Origin: Thalassobium sp.
Lineage (GTDB): Bacteria > Pseudomonadota > Gammaproteobacteria > Pseudomonadales > Oceanobacteraceae
Reading direction: 5' to 3'
Assembly (NCBI GenBank): GCA_002733205.1
Contig: NVUW01000004.1
Coordinates: 310,001-374,000, forward strand
DNA length: 64,000 bases
The notes under the pieces: generated by a model
What the model was told of the DNA's origin: nothing
The model's input: the letters and a program-made list of their open reading frames with translations, nothing else
Database searches by the model: none
Made by a program: the position numbers and the translations under genes
Part shown: positions 8,655 to 17,767 of the stretch, piece after piece
Numbering within the stretch: the first letter of the stretch is position 1
How the letters are laid out: each line of letters begins with the position of its first letter

Positions 8655-9865
8655 CAGGCTGCATCCTCAGTAATGGAAACCGCCAGCGTTTGCAGGCGCG
8701 GTATATTTGCTTCGCTGACAATATCGCCGATATTAAATTCAACAGACGTTAAGACCGGAATCCGTTCCATAATTTCCGAAGCCAGCTTTGACATAGAAAA
8801 GCGCTTGTAATACCAGGTCTTTTCAACTTCATAAGCAGAATTCTGACGAAATGCACAGCGTATAATCTGTTCAGCCGTATCTGCAGCAGCCGTCATATCA
8901 GCAGCGCTGGTACCCGCCATAGCATAAAGAGCGGCCACAATATTGTGCTGCGTCTCCGGAAATGGTTTAACGCGAAGGTCATCACCCAGACCGTGATAGC
9001 CCTGATCAGTAATATACGCATTCACTTTATCCAGGTATTCGCTGTTCGAAACGCCATCATCAAAAACCACCAGAGCATCAGCACTGCCTGCCCCCCGTGG
9101 TGCGGTGTTGTACTCGATATAAATCTTGCTGTAATCAATGCCGATCTGTTCGGCAATGATCGACTTATAAACCGCTGTTACATGCCAGTCAGAAACCGAC
9201 GGGAATCGCGCCCTGATCCGCTCGCGGTAATCGTCGTCCTCTTCATCGTCCGTTCCTGGTGTTGTAATCCAGTTCTCTGTATTCGTTACACTGGTTATTC
9301 CGGTGATAGGGGTAACAAGAGACGTGAAGTAACCCGCTGCAAGATTGTATTCAGATCCGGGATTTTCAGCTTTAACCGGAACATCAATGCTTAAATCTGA
9401 ACTGGTAAAAATACCTTCTTCCGTCGTAATAACCCGGTAAACCCTGCCGTTAATCGCGGCTGTTTTAATCACAGTACCGGCTTTAACCGACAAACTGGAT
9501 CCGGTGCTATCGCGGTTAAACTGAATAACCCCTTTCAGTGCCTTTTTCTTTTTCTTCTCTACATTACGGCTCCATCCGATCATCTCCAGATAGACGCCAG
9601 CAGCTGTTTTCAAAAACAGATTCGGCATCACACCAGTAATCACAAAGGCAATAAGCGTTTGAAACGGATAAACAGCCACCGACCGCAAGAACTTCCAGAA
9701 CGGTGAAAACTTGCTGTCATTGTTAAACTTCAGACCGGCAGCATCAGCCTTACTCTGAAATTCGGCCTCTATATCAGCCGTTGTCACTGGCAGCCCGGCA
9801 TCCTTTGCCTGATCATAAAAATACTGCTGCGTGCTATCGAGAGACGCCCGTTCAATATCAGCCAT
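8654..9865 (-). CDS. Baseplate wedge protein J-like (gpJ)
   Basis: A 403-residue Baseplate_J family protein. The middle contains the family hallmarks ENPGSEYNLAAG, a GTDDEEDDDYRERI segment and a C-terminal NTAPRGAGSADALV region, all as in P2 gpJ. It forms the wedge of the contractile baseplate. It is adjacent to W-like and I-like genes with stop/start contact on both sides. Confidence 0.9.
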   Translation of the reverse strand: MADIERASLDSTQQYFYDQAKDAGLPVTTADIEAEFQSKADAAGLKFNNDSKFSPFWKFLRSVAVYPFQTLIAFVITGVMPNLFLKTAAGVYLEMIGWSRNVEKKKKKALKGVIQFNRDSTGSSLSVKAGTVIKTAAINGRVYRVITTEEGIFTSSDLSIDVPVKAENPGSEYNLAAGYFTSLVTPITGITSVTNTENWITTPGTDDEEDDDYRERIRARFPSVSDWHVTAVYKSIIAEQIGIDYSKIYIEYNTAPRGAGSADALVVFDDGVSNSEYLDKVNAYITDQGYHGLGDDLRVKPFPETQHNIVAALYAMAGTSAADMTAAADTAEQIIRCAFRQNSAYEVEKTWYYKRFSMSKLASEIMERIPVLTSVEFNIGDIVSEANIPRLQTLAVSITEDAA

Positions 9866-10194
9866 CAGTTTGCCCCTATCGTAATCAGCCCGAACTCTGT
9901 TTCGGCAGTAATTACCAGATAAATTTCTTTCGTACTGCTCAATGTCTCAGATACTGAACTGGTGCCGGGTGTTACCCGGCTGTCATTCTCTACGACTGTG
10001 CGCAGCTTCTTGCGAATCATCGCCCGGCGCTGTTGATTTCGTTCACCGATCAAGTCAGACATCAACCCACTTTCACGGATAGCGTGATTAATATCTTGTG
10101 CAATAACATCACGATCCGTTATCAGTAGTGGCTGTCCGGCTTCATCCGTTGCTATGTCATCGTTTTCAATCAGCAAGTCAATATAAGTACTCAT
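9865..10194 (-). CDS. DUF2590-like baseplate wedge protein (gpW position)
   Basis: A 109-residue protein beginning with the MSTYIDLLIENDDIATD signature of DUF2590 phage proteins. It lies immediately upstream of the J homologue, where P2 has W (gp25-like). It contains the helical AIRESGLMSDLIGERN region expected of a gp25-like wedge. Positional evidence is strong and sequence evidence moderate. Confidence 0.75.
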   Translation of the reverse strand: MSTYIDLLIENDDIATDEAGQPLLITDRDVIAQDINHAIRESGLMSDLIGERNQQRRAMIRKKLRTVVENDSRVTPGTSSVSETLSSTKEIYLVITAETEFGLITIGAN

Positions 10195-10195
10195 A

Positions 10196-12094
10196 TCAAC
10201 CCGCCCCTAACAGTGAATAGGCTTCCAGCTGCTCAGGGGTTGGCATCTGATCCACGTTGAAAGTAACCCCGCCAAAGTAATTACTTTTAGACCCATCACT
10301 GCCTTTCAGCATCTGAGTAACACTTTCCCTGGCTGTTGGGCCACTTACCTGGGCTTTATTCATACCCAGTGTTTCGATTTGTGGAATATCGTCTTTCCAT
10401 GACGACATATCCGGCATATCTGGTTTATTAACCTTAAAATTCTGAGTGGCTGACAGCTCAATTTCATTAAACCCGAACAGCTCTTTTGCCCACTCCCAAG
10501 CCTGACCCAGTTTTTCAAAAACTTTGTCAAGGAATGCCATCAGCGCCTGTCCCCACTTAGTGCTGTTAAGCAGGTTCTTCAGCTTGTCCCACCATCCAAA
10601 ATATTCGCCCAGCTTATAAATTCCGTAGGCAATGGCTGCGATTAAAATCCCGACCGGGCTTGTGATAAAAATCATCGCGGCTCTGACTGCTTTCAGAATA
10701 AAGTTCAGAACCATCATCGCCTTTGAAAATGCAAACACAGCGACAGAGCCCAACTTAAAGAGTGTGGCCATAATGATGTGCTGCAAGCTGTAACCCTTAA
10801 CCGCCCACATAGCAGCCATGACCACTGCCCGGAAAGGTAAAAGCAGCATTCCGAACCCTGCAAGCGCAGCCCGCCCGATACCAAATATCACCGACATAAG
10901 ACCAACCGCACCACCCAGCAGGATAATTCCCAGTGCAAGCAGGCCCACCCACTTGGTCAGGTGCGGGAATTCCCTTGTCCATGCCATTACCACGGTCAGG
11001 CCGCTTGTCATGCTGCTCAGCACGTCATTAATGGTTGGCAATAGCGTTGTGCCAAAAGCAATCCGCAGCCCTTCTGTAACCGCCCTGAACTGCTCCCACG
11101 GGTCAACCATCGCTTTGGCCATATCGCGGGCATTGTCCATGCCCTTAATGCGGCCCAGCTTGGTAATGCTGGCGCTCAGGCCGTCAGTCTGCTTCATCAG
11201 CAGATTAATCAGGCCAACAGCTTCTTCACTGCCGAACGCCTCTTTCAGCTGCTTGCTTTCCGCAACTTCCAGCGTGTCACCGAACCGGCCCTTCAGCTTG
11301 TTCAGAATATCCAGCATCGGCAGCATTCGGCCCTGGCTGTCAGTGAAGCTCATACCCAGTTTATCCTGGGCATTGGCAACACCGGCAAGAAACGCTTTGT
11401 ACTTTGTCCCCGCTTCGCTGCCGCTCATGGTGGACTGCAGCGTTCCGAGAATGGCCATCTGCTCAGACAGACCGATACCTGCAGCGGTCGCATTCGCCCC
11501 AACCGAAGTAAAGGCGCTGCTCATTTCTTGCCCCGTGGTTTTAAACATCTGCACAGCAGCTGCGGTCTGGCCGGTCAGCTGCTCCACCCACTTGGCTTTT
11601 CCCATTGCTTCAGCCTGGTCAGAGAAAATGCCATACATGGTGCCCATGTAATTGGTAATCGTGCCGGCGTCTGCCTTCGTGCCTTTAGCCAGCACGTTGC
11701 TGGCTTCAGTGAACTTTGCCAGTTCGCCATTTCGTAACCCGGCAATAGCCGATTGAATGTCATACGATGAACGCACAAACTCAGCCGCGCTTTCACCGTA
11801 AGCCACCGAGAAATTCAGCGCTTCGTCCTGCAGTTTTTTCAACTCGCCTTCTGCAACATTCAGACTGCGAACTTCGCCGACCGCTTCCTGCATGTCATAC
11901 ACTGGCTGCATCAGGGTTTTAACACCCAGAAATGACGCACCCAGACCAATGGCCCCTCCCCGAATAGAATCAAACCCGGCATTGGCATTGTTCTTAATGC
12001 CTGTCAGATTTTTATTAATTCCCTTCAGTGGTGCGCTGACCATATCGGTCATGCCTACTACAAACTGAAGTTTTTCCAGAGCTGAAACACTCAT
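10196..12094 (-). CDS. Tail tape measure protein (TP901-type core)
   Basis: 632 residues that set tail length. The first ~340 residues match the TP901 tape-measure core (LAKGTKADAGTITNYMGTMYG, shown here as one 20-residue window less its last residue, and a KAFGSEEAVGL segment). The middle has several strong hydrophobic helices (about residues 375-500) typical of the membrane-inserting part. Its ATG overlaps the stop of the frameshifted chaperone extension as ATGA. Confidence 0.9.
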   Translation of the reverse strand: MSVSALEKLQFVVGMTDMVSAPLKGINKNLTGIKNNANAGFDSIRGGAIGLGASFLGVKTLMQPVYDMQEAVGEVRSLNVAEGELKKLQDEALNFSVAYGESAAEFVRSSYDIQSAIAGLRNGELAKFTEASNVLAKGTKADAGTITNYMGTMYGIFSDQAEAMGKAKWVEQLTGQTAAAVQMFKTTGQEMSSAFTSVGANATAAGIGLSEQMAILGTLQSTMSGSEAGTKYKAFLAGVANAQDKLGMSFTDSQGRMLPMLDILNKLKGRFGDTLEVAESKQLKEAFGSEEAVGLINLLMKQTDGLSASITKLGRIKGMDNARDMAKAMVDPWEQFRAVTEGLRIAFGTTLLPTINDVLSSMTSGLTVVMAWTREFPHLTKWVGLLALGIILLGGAVGLMSVIFGIGRAALAGFGMLLLPFRAVVMAAMWAVKGYSLQHIIMATLFKLGSVAVFAFSKAMMVLNFILKAVRAAMIFITSPVGILIAAIAYGIYKLGEYFGWWDKLKNLLNSTKWGQALMAFLDKVFEKLGQAWEWAKELFGFNEIELSATQNFKVNKPDMPDMSSWKDDIPQIETLGMNKAQVSGPTARESVTQMLKGSDGSKSNYFGGVTFNVDQMPTPEQLEAYSLLGAG

Positions 12095-12545
12095 TCTTTA
12101 AATGCCTTGGCGATTCCGTTATTAACTGCGTTACTCATGTTTTCCAGCAGATCGCCATAGAGCCACACAGCATCAGCAAGGGTCTGCTCACTGGGGTTTT
12201 CATCCTTAAAAAACAGTCTGGCTAATACCAGCGCCTGCCCCAGTGAATTTTCTTTCAGCCGCTCTGCTGCGCGGCTTATGCCTTTACGGTGATCTGCACT
12301 TTTGGCCGGAACTCGGTCATCAGGTGGCCAGCAATATCAGTGGCCAGTCCCTGGTCTAACCAGACCATCAGCTTTTCTTTGTCTTCCGGATGAACCGTTG
12401 CAATCGCAAAGTTAAAACTCGGCGCTACTTTGTTGCTTTCAGTCATCGAGTTCAGGCAGTTGTTATATGCCGACAGGCTTACGTTAAAGCGCAGTTCGTC
12501 TTCACCAATGGTCAGCCCAATTTTTTTACCGGTTTCTTCAGACAT
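12091..12545 (-). CDS. Tail assembly chaperone, -1 frameshift extended form (E+E'-like)
   Basis: Overlaps the 89-residue chaperone. A second open frame in -1 phase continues from inside its 3' end to a TGA at 12091-12093, just before the tape-measure ATG. It adds about 60 residues (core LGQALVLARLFFKDENPSEQ). This frame has no plausible start of its own and is closed by a stop about 20 codons before the chaperone stop, so the shift must occur within that overlap (about 12277-12340). P2 E/E' and lambda G/GT use the same arrangement. I do not see a textbook slippery heptamer. CCAAAAG and GTAAAGG are the best candidates. Confidence 0.62.
12276..12545 (-). CDS. Tail assembly chaperone (short form)
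   Basis: 89 residues, starting MSEETGKKIGLTIGEDELRF, of the phage tail-chaperone type. It is located between the tube/lysis genes and the tape measure, as gpE is in P2. It would bind the tape measure protein together with the frameshifted longer product. A short upstream spacer to the 81-residue membrane protein suggests the same operon. Confidence 0.72.
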   Translation of the reverse strand: MSEETGKKIGLTIGEDELRFNVSLSAYNNCLNSMTESNKVAPSFNFAIATVHPEDKEKLMVWLDQGLATDIAGHLMTEFRPKVQITVKA

Positions 12546-12564
12546 GTTCTTACTCCACAGTTAA

Positions 12565-12810
12565 TTATTTAAGTGCTTCTTTGACGCCCATTACCAACAC
12601 AGACGCAAGTCCTGTCAGCGCAATGGTGATCAAAGATGAGCGGATAAAACCGCCAATTTTTTCTGACGTTTCGCGCTGCTGGCGCATATAAGCGAAATCT
12701 TTCTGAACCGTCAGCGGGTCAGACGCATCCAGACCCAACCGAAGCAAGATATTTTCGGTTCCTTCCTCGGCCGCTTCGCGCACCAGCCTTTGCAATTCTG
12801 CTGGGTCCAT
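12565..12810 (-). CDS. Small phage protein with one C-terminal membrane helix
   Basis: 81 residues: a charged N-terminal helical region followed by one hydrophobic segment near residues 58-76 (SSLITIALTGLASVLVMGVK). It is located in the lysis block between the transglycosylase-like lysin and the tail chaperone. It could be a holin partner or spanin-like accessory, but it lacks a lipobox. Function not recognised. Confidence 0.6.
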   Translation of the reverse strand: MDPAELQRLVREAAEEGTENILLRLGLDASDPLTVQKDFAYMRQQRETSEKIGGFIRSSLITIALTGLASVLVMGVKEALK

Positions 12811-12819
12811 AGCCAGTCC

Positions 12820-13080
12820 TTATTCCAGCGCTTTTTTCAGCCCGTCTTTCAGCAGCTGGGCTTTAAAGTCGGCCACGGTTTCTTTAGTCAGACGGTTGGT
12901 GCTCATCGAAGCCAGCTTTTCCAGCAGGCTGACAGCAATGCGGGTAAATAACCGTTCAATAATAATCGGCCAAGCAATACGGCCCAGCACAGCAGCCAGC
13001 ACATCAAGCACCAGTTTCCAGCTCAGGCCTGTACTTCCCGCCAGCACGGCCAAAAGTGCTTTAATCGCTTTCATGTTCAT
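12820..13080 (-). CDS. Small membrane protein of the lysis cassette, holin candidate
   Basis: 86 residues with an N-terminal hydrophobic helix and a second amphipathic Leu/Ile-rich segment, ending in a Lys-rich tail. Its first codons overlap the end of the lysin gene, and it is followed by another small membrane protein. The holin role is inferred from size, hydrophobicity and placement only. The start at 13080 (MNMKAIKALL) is preferred to 13092 because it reduces the overlap. Confidence 0.55.
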   Translation of the reverse strand: MNMKAIKALLAVLAGSTGLSWKLVLDVLAAVLGRIAWPIIIERLFTRIAVSLLEKLASMSTNRLTKETVADFKAQLLKDGLKKALE

Positions 13081-13540
13081 CACCCCACACATGCTGCTTA
13101 AATGCTTTCAGATATTGCTCTGCCGTGGCGGCACCGGCTTCTGTGTTCCAGTATTTCTTTGCATATTCAGCCAGACCCTGCAGGTCATCTGCATCCGGTA
13201 AGGGTTCCGGTACCGTGTACAGATAAACCCGCGCCATGCCCGCAGCCAGAATCAAATCCGTTACCAGTCGGCTGGCCGGGCAATTCATTGGCACAGACAT
13301 AAATCGTCCTGTCCGTGCTAGGTAATCACGGCAAAATTCATAGGTTGCCGGTTCCATCTGGAACAGCCCCAGCGCTGGGCCACCTTTCTGACGGCAATAC
13401 ATAAAGCCGCCGCTTTCATGTGCAGCAATCATCAGCAACAGACGAACCGCCGCTTCAGAATCTGGCAAATTAAAGCGGGTCAGGGCCGCTTCAATCGTGG
13501 TGCGCAAACTCAGCGCAATCTGTTGAACGCTTACAGACAT
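13061..13540 (-). CDS. Endolysin, lytic-transglycosylase-like
   Basis: A 159-residue peptidoglycan-degrading enzyme for host lysis. The segment AAHESGG followed about ten residues later by GPALGLFQMEPATYE resembles the catalytic Glu and Gly-x-x-Gln motif of goose-type lysozyme / Slt-fold transglycosylases. No signal peptide is visible, so it would depend on the adjacent holin-like proteins for release. Confidence 0.75.
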   Translation of the reverse strand: MSVSVQQIALSLRTTIEAALTRFNLPDSEAAVRLLLMIAAHESGGFMYCRQKGGPALGLFQMEPATYEFCRDYLARTGRFMSVPMNCPASRLVTDLILAAGMARVYLYTVPEPLPDADDLQGLAEYAKKYWNTEAGAATAEQYLKAFKQHVWGDEHESD

Positions 13541-13555
13541 ACTTTCCCCTTAAAA

Positions 13556-14020
13556 TCAGAACAGTTCGAATTCAGAACCTGGTACATAAGGCGTGCCGTT
13601 AATCCAGACAAAATCCGGACTGGTCACGTCATACGGCAATTTCACTTTGCTTTTATCAGTGCTGTTCGGGTCAATACTCAGAACCTCACTGATACGCAAC
13701 TTGCAGCCATGGGCGCGAACGTGCATCAACTCGTCACCGCGTGAACTTTCACCACTGGCATAAGCATCAATCGGAAAAGTAGGAATATTCCGCCACGATC
13801 CTGCAGCGCGGGCAGCAGCCGAAAGAATCATAAAATTGGCAATGTCCAATTCGATTTCACCGCTTGCGGCCACATCACCGGCCAGCGTGCCATCCGGCAC
13901 ACCCTTGTTTTTTGCCGTTGTGCTGTTGTCTTCAATCGACAAGTTGAACGACTCCACATGAAGCATTAAGCCCATGACCCGGATATCAAACGATTTGCCA
14001 TTAATACGGTTTGTGCTCAT
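13556..14020 (-). CDS. Tail tube protein (DUF2597-like)
   Basis: A 154-residue protein matching the DUF2597 family that takes the tail-tube place (P2 FII position) in HP1/K139-like phages. It opens MSTNRINGKSFDIRVMG and has beta-rich composition. It lies immediately after the sheath gene in the classical sheath-tube order, with 3 nt between them. Confidence 0.8.
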   Translation of the reverse strand: MSTNRINGKSFDIRVMGLMLHVESFNLSIEDNSTTAKNKGVPDGTLAGDVAASGEIELDIANFMILSAAARAAGSWRNIPTFPIDAYASGESSRGDELMHVRAHGCKLRISEVLSIDPNSTDKSKVKLPYDVTSPDFVWINGTPYVPGSEFELF

Positions 14021-14023
14021 GCC

Positions 14024-15193
14024 TTAGCTCTCCAGTCGTGTCAGGTCGAGGCTGATGTATACAGTGATTTTTTTCGGGCTGTTTTTCGGTGCCGCCTGCA
14101 TAGCCACCTGCACTTCTTTTGTGTTCGGCCAACTGATTGCAATATCGCCATCAGCCGGTGTCTGCACCATGCCCGCAGTGGGTTCACCGGCCAGCGTTAC
14201 GCTTTTTGCTGCATCCTGCAGTGGCTGCATAAAGTAGCTTTCGTGGTAAGCAATACTCGATTCACTGGCGTTAAGCGTGCGATCTGCCACTTTGTTAATT
14301 GCCAGCAGGCGCACACGCCGGGTTGCGTAATCAATAACGCGGCGGTTTTCGTAAACAGAAAAATCACCGTCACTGGCATCCAGGCTGATGTGATCTGCCC
14401 AGTAAATGCCGTCTTTACCGTTGTACCACCACGGCACACTGAAGCGCGCACCAGCCAGTTCTTTCAGATGTTCAAGGTTTAAAGCCACCCCGGTGTTATC
14501 TTTTGGCGCATTACCCAGCGACTGAACAGCGCCGGTTTTAACCCGCATAGGGCTGTCAGCAATCGAAACGCTTTCGCTCATCAGGCGGCCAATAACCACA
14601 CCCAGATTATTGCCGTGCAGCTGCGGTACCAGATGAACACGGTCATACACACCATTGCCGCTAATGGCCTTCGTCGCTGCAATGTATTCAGACCAGCTCT
14701 GATCAGCGATACCCGCCACCGCCGCATGAATCGTGATGTATTTACTAAGCGCATTAATGGCCAAGAGACAGGAATTCTGAATGTCGTCCAAATCGTCTGC
14801 TGTTACCGGGTCTGTTACGACAACCATCTCCGGACTAATATTGTTTGGCGGCTCCAGCGCAAATTGAACTGCCGTGAATGGGTTTTCATACGGCGTTCCG
14901 GTTTCACCGTCCCCCAGCACCGAATACAGCGGCACAACCCAGGCAGTAAAATTAGGGCCAGCATTATTGCGGGCGGCATTAATCTGGTCTTTCAGATTGC
15001 TGTCAGCCGCGCCAAGAATGTCATCAAGGTTTGTACTTGCCCCGATGGAGTGCAGTGTACCGCTTACGGTACTGGTGACTGCGCTGTCTGCATTTTCGTC
15101 ATTCAGGCCGACAAAAATCGCCGTGCGCTCCACGTCACTGGTTCCGCCCTGGCTGTTATTTTGTTGGTTAATAGAAACAACTGGATATGCCAT
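14024..15193 (-). CDS. Tail sheath protein (DUF2586-like)
   Basis: A 389-residue contractile sheath subunit. The C-terminal domain contains RRVIDYATRRVRLLAINKVA and an AYHESYFMQPL segment characteristic of phage sheaths. The DUF2586-type N-terminus replaces the P2 FI type. It is followed 3 nt later by the tube gene and preceded by virion morphogenesis genes. Confidence 0.85.
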   Translation of the reverse strand: MAYPVVSINQQNNSQGGTSDVERTAIFVGLNDENADSAVTSTVSGTLHSIGASTNLDDILGAADSNLKDQINAARNNAGPNFTAWVVPLYSVLGDGETGTPYENPFTAVQFALEPPNNISPEMVVVTDPVTADDLDDIQNSCLLAINALSKYITIHAAVAGIADQSWSEYIAATKAISGNGVYDRVHLVPQLHGNNLGVVIGRLMSESVSIADSPMRVKTGAVQSLGNAPKDNTGVALNLEHLKELAGARFSVPWWYNGKDGIYWADHISLDASDGDFSVYENRRVIDYATRRVRLLAINKVADRTLNASESSIAYHESYFMQPLQDAAKSVTLAGEPTAGMVQTPADGDIAISWPNTKEVQVAMQAAPKNSPKKITVYISLDLTRLES

Positions 15194-15206
15194 GATTCAG
15201 GCTCCT

Positions 15207-15896
15207 TTAAGCGGCACGTTTTACGTCCGTCAAAATGTTTTTAATTAATCTGTCTGATAGTTCGTTCACATCAGCTTTACGCAGACCGAAGAATGGCCGC
15301 GCTTTTACCGTTACCGGCCATGACGCTTTGGTTTTCTTATCCAGCAATATCCGAAGAACCAAAGCAGCTTTTCCAAGCGTCATGTTTTCCATGATCCACT
15401 TACTACTAACCCGGCGGCTTTTCGTCTGGCCTTTCTTAACGCCGGATTTATATTTACCCGTCGGTCGTCTAAACCCGGCTTGCAGCAAGGCTTTGGCCTG
15501 CGCTTTTGTAGCCGGTGAGTCATAGTCCGGAACACCGCGAATCTTTTTCATTTTTCCGGCGGTCAGTGTTTCTGTGTGGCCTTCCTGCTGCGCCCTGGCT
15601 ATCTTCCCGCTCAGGCTATTAGGCCATGTGACCTTTCCGCTATTTGGCCCGACATAGGCTTTCAGGTTTTTAGCTTTCGCCACATTTTTCAGCAGCGGCT
15701 TTTTTCTCTTCTGGTTTACACGCGGTGCGAATGCTTCACCGGTTACTGTCCGCTGTGCTTTTGTATTCGCTCTGGCCTCACGGATAACCAGGCGCGTCAC
15801 TTCACGGTGAAACTTCTTCCGCTTTGCCGCTGGCATTGCCAGAGCCTGCAGCTGCTTCATCAGCTTCATCTCGCCCTGCATCCGGGTTGTAATCAC
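15207..15896 (-). CDS. Virion morphogenesis / tail completion protein (gpS-like)
   Basis: 229 residues, very basic (many Lys/Arg), with the opening helix and AKNLKAYVGPNSG-type segment of phage virion morphogenesis proteins (P2 gpS, Mu gpG). It completes the head-tail joining end of the tail. It overlaps the R-like gene by 4 nt, keeping the P2 R-S order. Confidence 0.75.
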   Translation of the reverse strand: MITTRMQGEMKLMKQLQALAMPAAKRKKFHREVTRLVIREARANTKAQRTVTGEAFAPRVNQKRKKPLLKNVAKAKNLKAYVGPNSGKVTWPNSLSGKIARAQQEGHTETLTAGKMKKIRGVPDYDSPATKAQAKALLQAGFRRPTGKYKSGVKKGQTKSRRVSSKWIMENMTLGKAALVLRILLDKKTKASWPVTVKARPFFGLRKADVNELSDRLIKNILTDVKRAA

Positions 15897-16351
15897 AGCT
15901 TTATGCTCCCGGTCACCGTCACACTTTCAGCAACATTCAGCACATGGTCACCAAAGCTGTACTTCTGCCCTCTGATAACAATCGGGCCTTCGTCATCCCG
16001 CGTTAAATAAATCGGGTCGCGTACTTCCAGTGTCATTTCAACGTCAAGTTTCTGGCCGGTCAGTACCGTTGTCACAATGTCCGGCGCGTCAAGGTCGCTG
16101 CGGTATTCCAGTGCGGTTACCCACTGATGCAGCAGCACCAGTAAAATGCCGCCACGGTCGGCGTGCATATTCTCGATCTGCAGCACCACCTGATAACGGT
16201 AATCGGCATAGTGCAGGCCGTTGTCATCTTCTTTGTTGCTACCTGCCTCCAGCTTTCCCGACTCCATAAACACATCAAAGCTGTTAAGCGATACGTTCAG
16301 AACTTTGCGGTACTGATAAATCAGCTCATTCAGTGAATTAAGGGTTTTCAT
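15893..16351 (-). CDS. Tail completion protein R-like (gpR)
   Basis: 152 residues resembling P2 gpR, which caps the tail before head joining. The opening helix is followed by YRYQVVLQIENMHADRGGIL and a Trp motif, the layout of P2_phage_GpR. It overlaps both neighbours by 4 nt. Confidence 0.75.
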   Translation of the reverse strand: MKTLNSLNELIYQYRKVLNVSLNSFDVFMESGKLEAGSNKEDDNGLHYADYRYQVVLQIENMHADRGGILLVLLHQWVTALEYRSDLDAPDIVTTVLTGQKLDVEMTLEVRDPIYLTRDDEGPIVIRGQKYSFGDHVLNVAESVTVTGSIKL

Positions 16352-16824
16352 ATCAGATAAACCCCGGTTGCACTTACGCCCTGAATTTCAGCAATCGCAC
16401 CTGTAGCCTGGGCAAAATAATGGGTCGCAAGCTCGTCACCCGTGCGTGCTGAGTTTTCTGCATCAACACGTCGCCCGGTGGTAATGCTGTCGGTAATCAG
16501 CTGTGCTTTTGCATCGCTGTAAACTGCCTGCAGGTACAGCGCCACAACAACCGATAATTCCGCCACGGTTGAACTATCTGCATTTTCTAAACTTACCGCG
16601 CCGCTGCTCTCCACCTGGTGACGAAAGCTGTTCAGGCGCCGGTTAGTACGCGCGGCGGCAATAACCAGCGCGTTTTTAATCATGGCATTGGGCAAGTCAT
16701 CATCTATCGCGTACTGCTCGCAAAAATCCGCCTGATTTAGTGCAGGCCAAAAAGCCCCGTTCGGAATGTCACTGTTATCCCGTACCAGTTGCGCTTTTGG
16801 GGCAAAGCTGTAATCACTCATCAT
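16348..16824 (-). CDS. Head completion/stabilisation protein L-like (gpL)
   Basis: 158 residues with the P2 gpL pattern: an N-terminal segment ending in GAFWPALNQADF, a helical block AAARTNRRLNSFRH and a VVALYLQAVYSDAKAQL stretch. It stabilises the DNA-filled capsid and is the connector between the head genes (O, N, M) and the tail completion genes. Confidence 0.82.
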   Translation of the reverse strand: MMSDYSFAPKAQLVRDNSDIPNGAFWPALNQADFCEQYAIDDDLPNAMIKNALVIAAARTNRRLNSFRHQVESSGAVSLENADSSTVAELSVVVALYLQAVYSDAKAQLITDSITTGRRVDAENSARTGDELATHYFAQATGAIAEIQGVSATGVYLI

Positions 16825-16938
16825 CTGGCCTGCTGTTAACTGCCCGGTTTAAATAGGTAGGCGGCTTACTTAACCCTTTCAGACAGGCCTCTGCCTGAGC
16901 TGCTGAAGGTTAAGGGCCACCCTGTGGTGCAGGAGTCG

Positions 16939-17703
16939 TTATTCGGTGTCAGCTTCCTTGCTATCGTTGTCCACACTGGGCAGGGGAATCCCCTGCTTTT
17001 CCAGTTCTTTAACCACCTGTTTTTTCAGCGTGGTTACTTTCGCCGGATGCTTCGGCGTGCTCAGTAAGTCGGCCTTGGTCAGTTGCACAAATGCGGCTTC
17101 CCATTCGCCGTTATCCGTTGCCAGCTGTCCGGCCAGCTTGTGGTATTTCATTTTTACGGCTTGCGGTACCGGCCAATCCGTAATCAGTGCAGCAATTTCA
17201 GAAAATAGCGGTTCCGGGCTATGTGATAACTTCACTTGCTGTTGTGCCCACTGCATGACCGCATCAGCAATAAATGTTGCGATATTTTTTGTAGTAAAGC
17301 GTGGCGGCAAGCGCTGGCCCTCCTCTACGCATTGCAGTGCCAACTCTTTAAACAGCACAGCATTGCCCGCTGCGTGACCGGCTACCAGAAGGTCAAAACA
17401 CCAGATCATCATTTCCACAAGAATCGGGTTTGCGTACACATCGCCCTGCGCTTTGTAGGTTTCGACGTGTTCCATATAAATGGCAAAACGCTCAGCTTTA
17501 ATTGCCGCTTTTTCTTCCAGTGACTTACCAGATAACAACACCAGATCCTGTTCCAGATTCATGCAAAGCATTTCAAAGCCTGTCGCTGTCGTGGTCAGTT
17601 CGTTAACGGCTTCTGCGTCAGCAGATTCAATTGCAGCGCGTGTCTTCGCCTGCTCACGTTCTTTACGTTTACGTTCTGCCCAAAGGCGTGCTGGTGTAGT
17701 CAT
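16939..17703 (-). CDS. Terminase small/endonuclease subunit M-like (gpM)
   Basis: A 254-residue homologue of P2 gpM, which recognises cos and works with the ATPase subunit encoded divergently at 19993. It has an Arg/Lys-rich N-terminus, then helical segments including EMMIWCFDLLVAGHAAGNAV and PPRFTTKNIATFIADAV. About 110 nt of non-coding DNA separates it from gpL, with an imperfect CTTAACCC/GGTTAAG inverted repeat that may be a weak processing or pause site. Confidence 0.85.
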   Translation of the reverse strand: MTTPARLWAERKRKEREQAKTRAAIESADAEAVNELTTTATGFEMLCMNLEQDLVLLSGKSLEEKAAIKAERFAIYMEHVETYKAQGDVYANPILVEMMIWCFDLLVAGHAAGNAVLFKELALQCVEEGQRLPPRFTTKNIATFIADAVMQWAQQQVKLSHSPEPLFSEIAALITDWPVPQAVKMKYHKLAGQLATDNGEWEAAFVQLTKADLLSTPKHPAKVTTLKKQVVKELEKQGIPLPSVDNDSKEADTE

Positions 17704-17767
17704 GGTGGTTATCCTGTGTATTTTCTTTTGTGCATTTAATAGCCACGATTAAGTGGCTATTCCGTTA

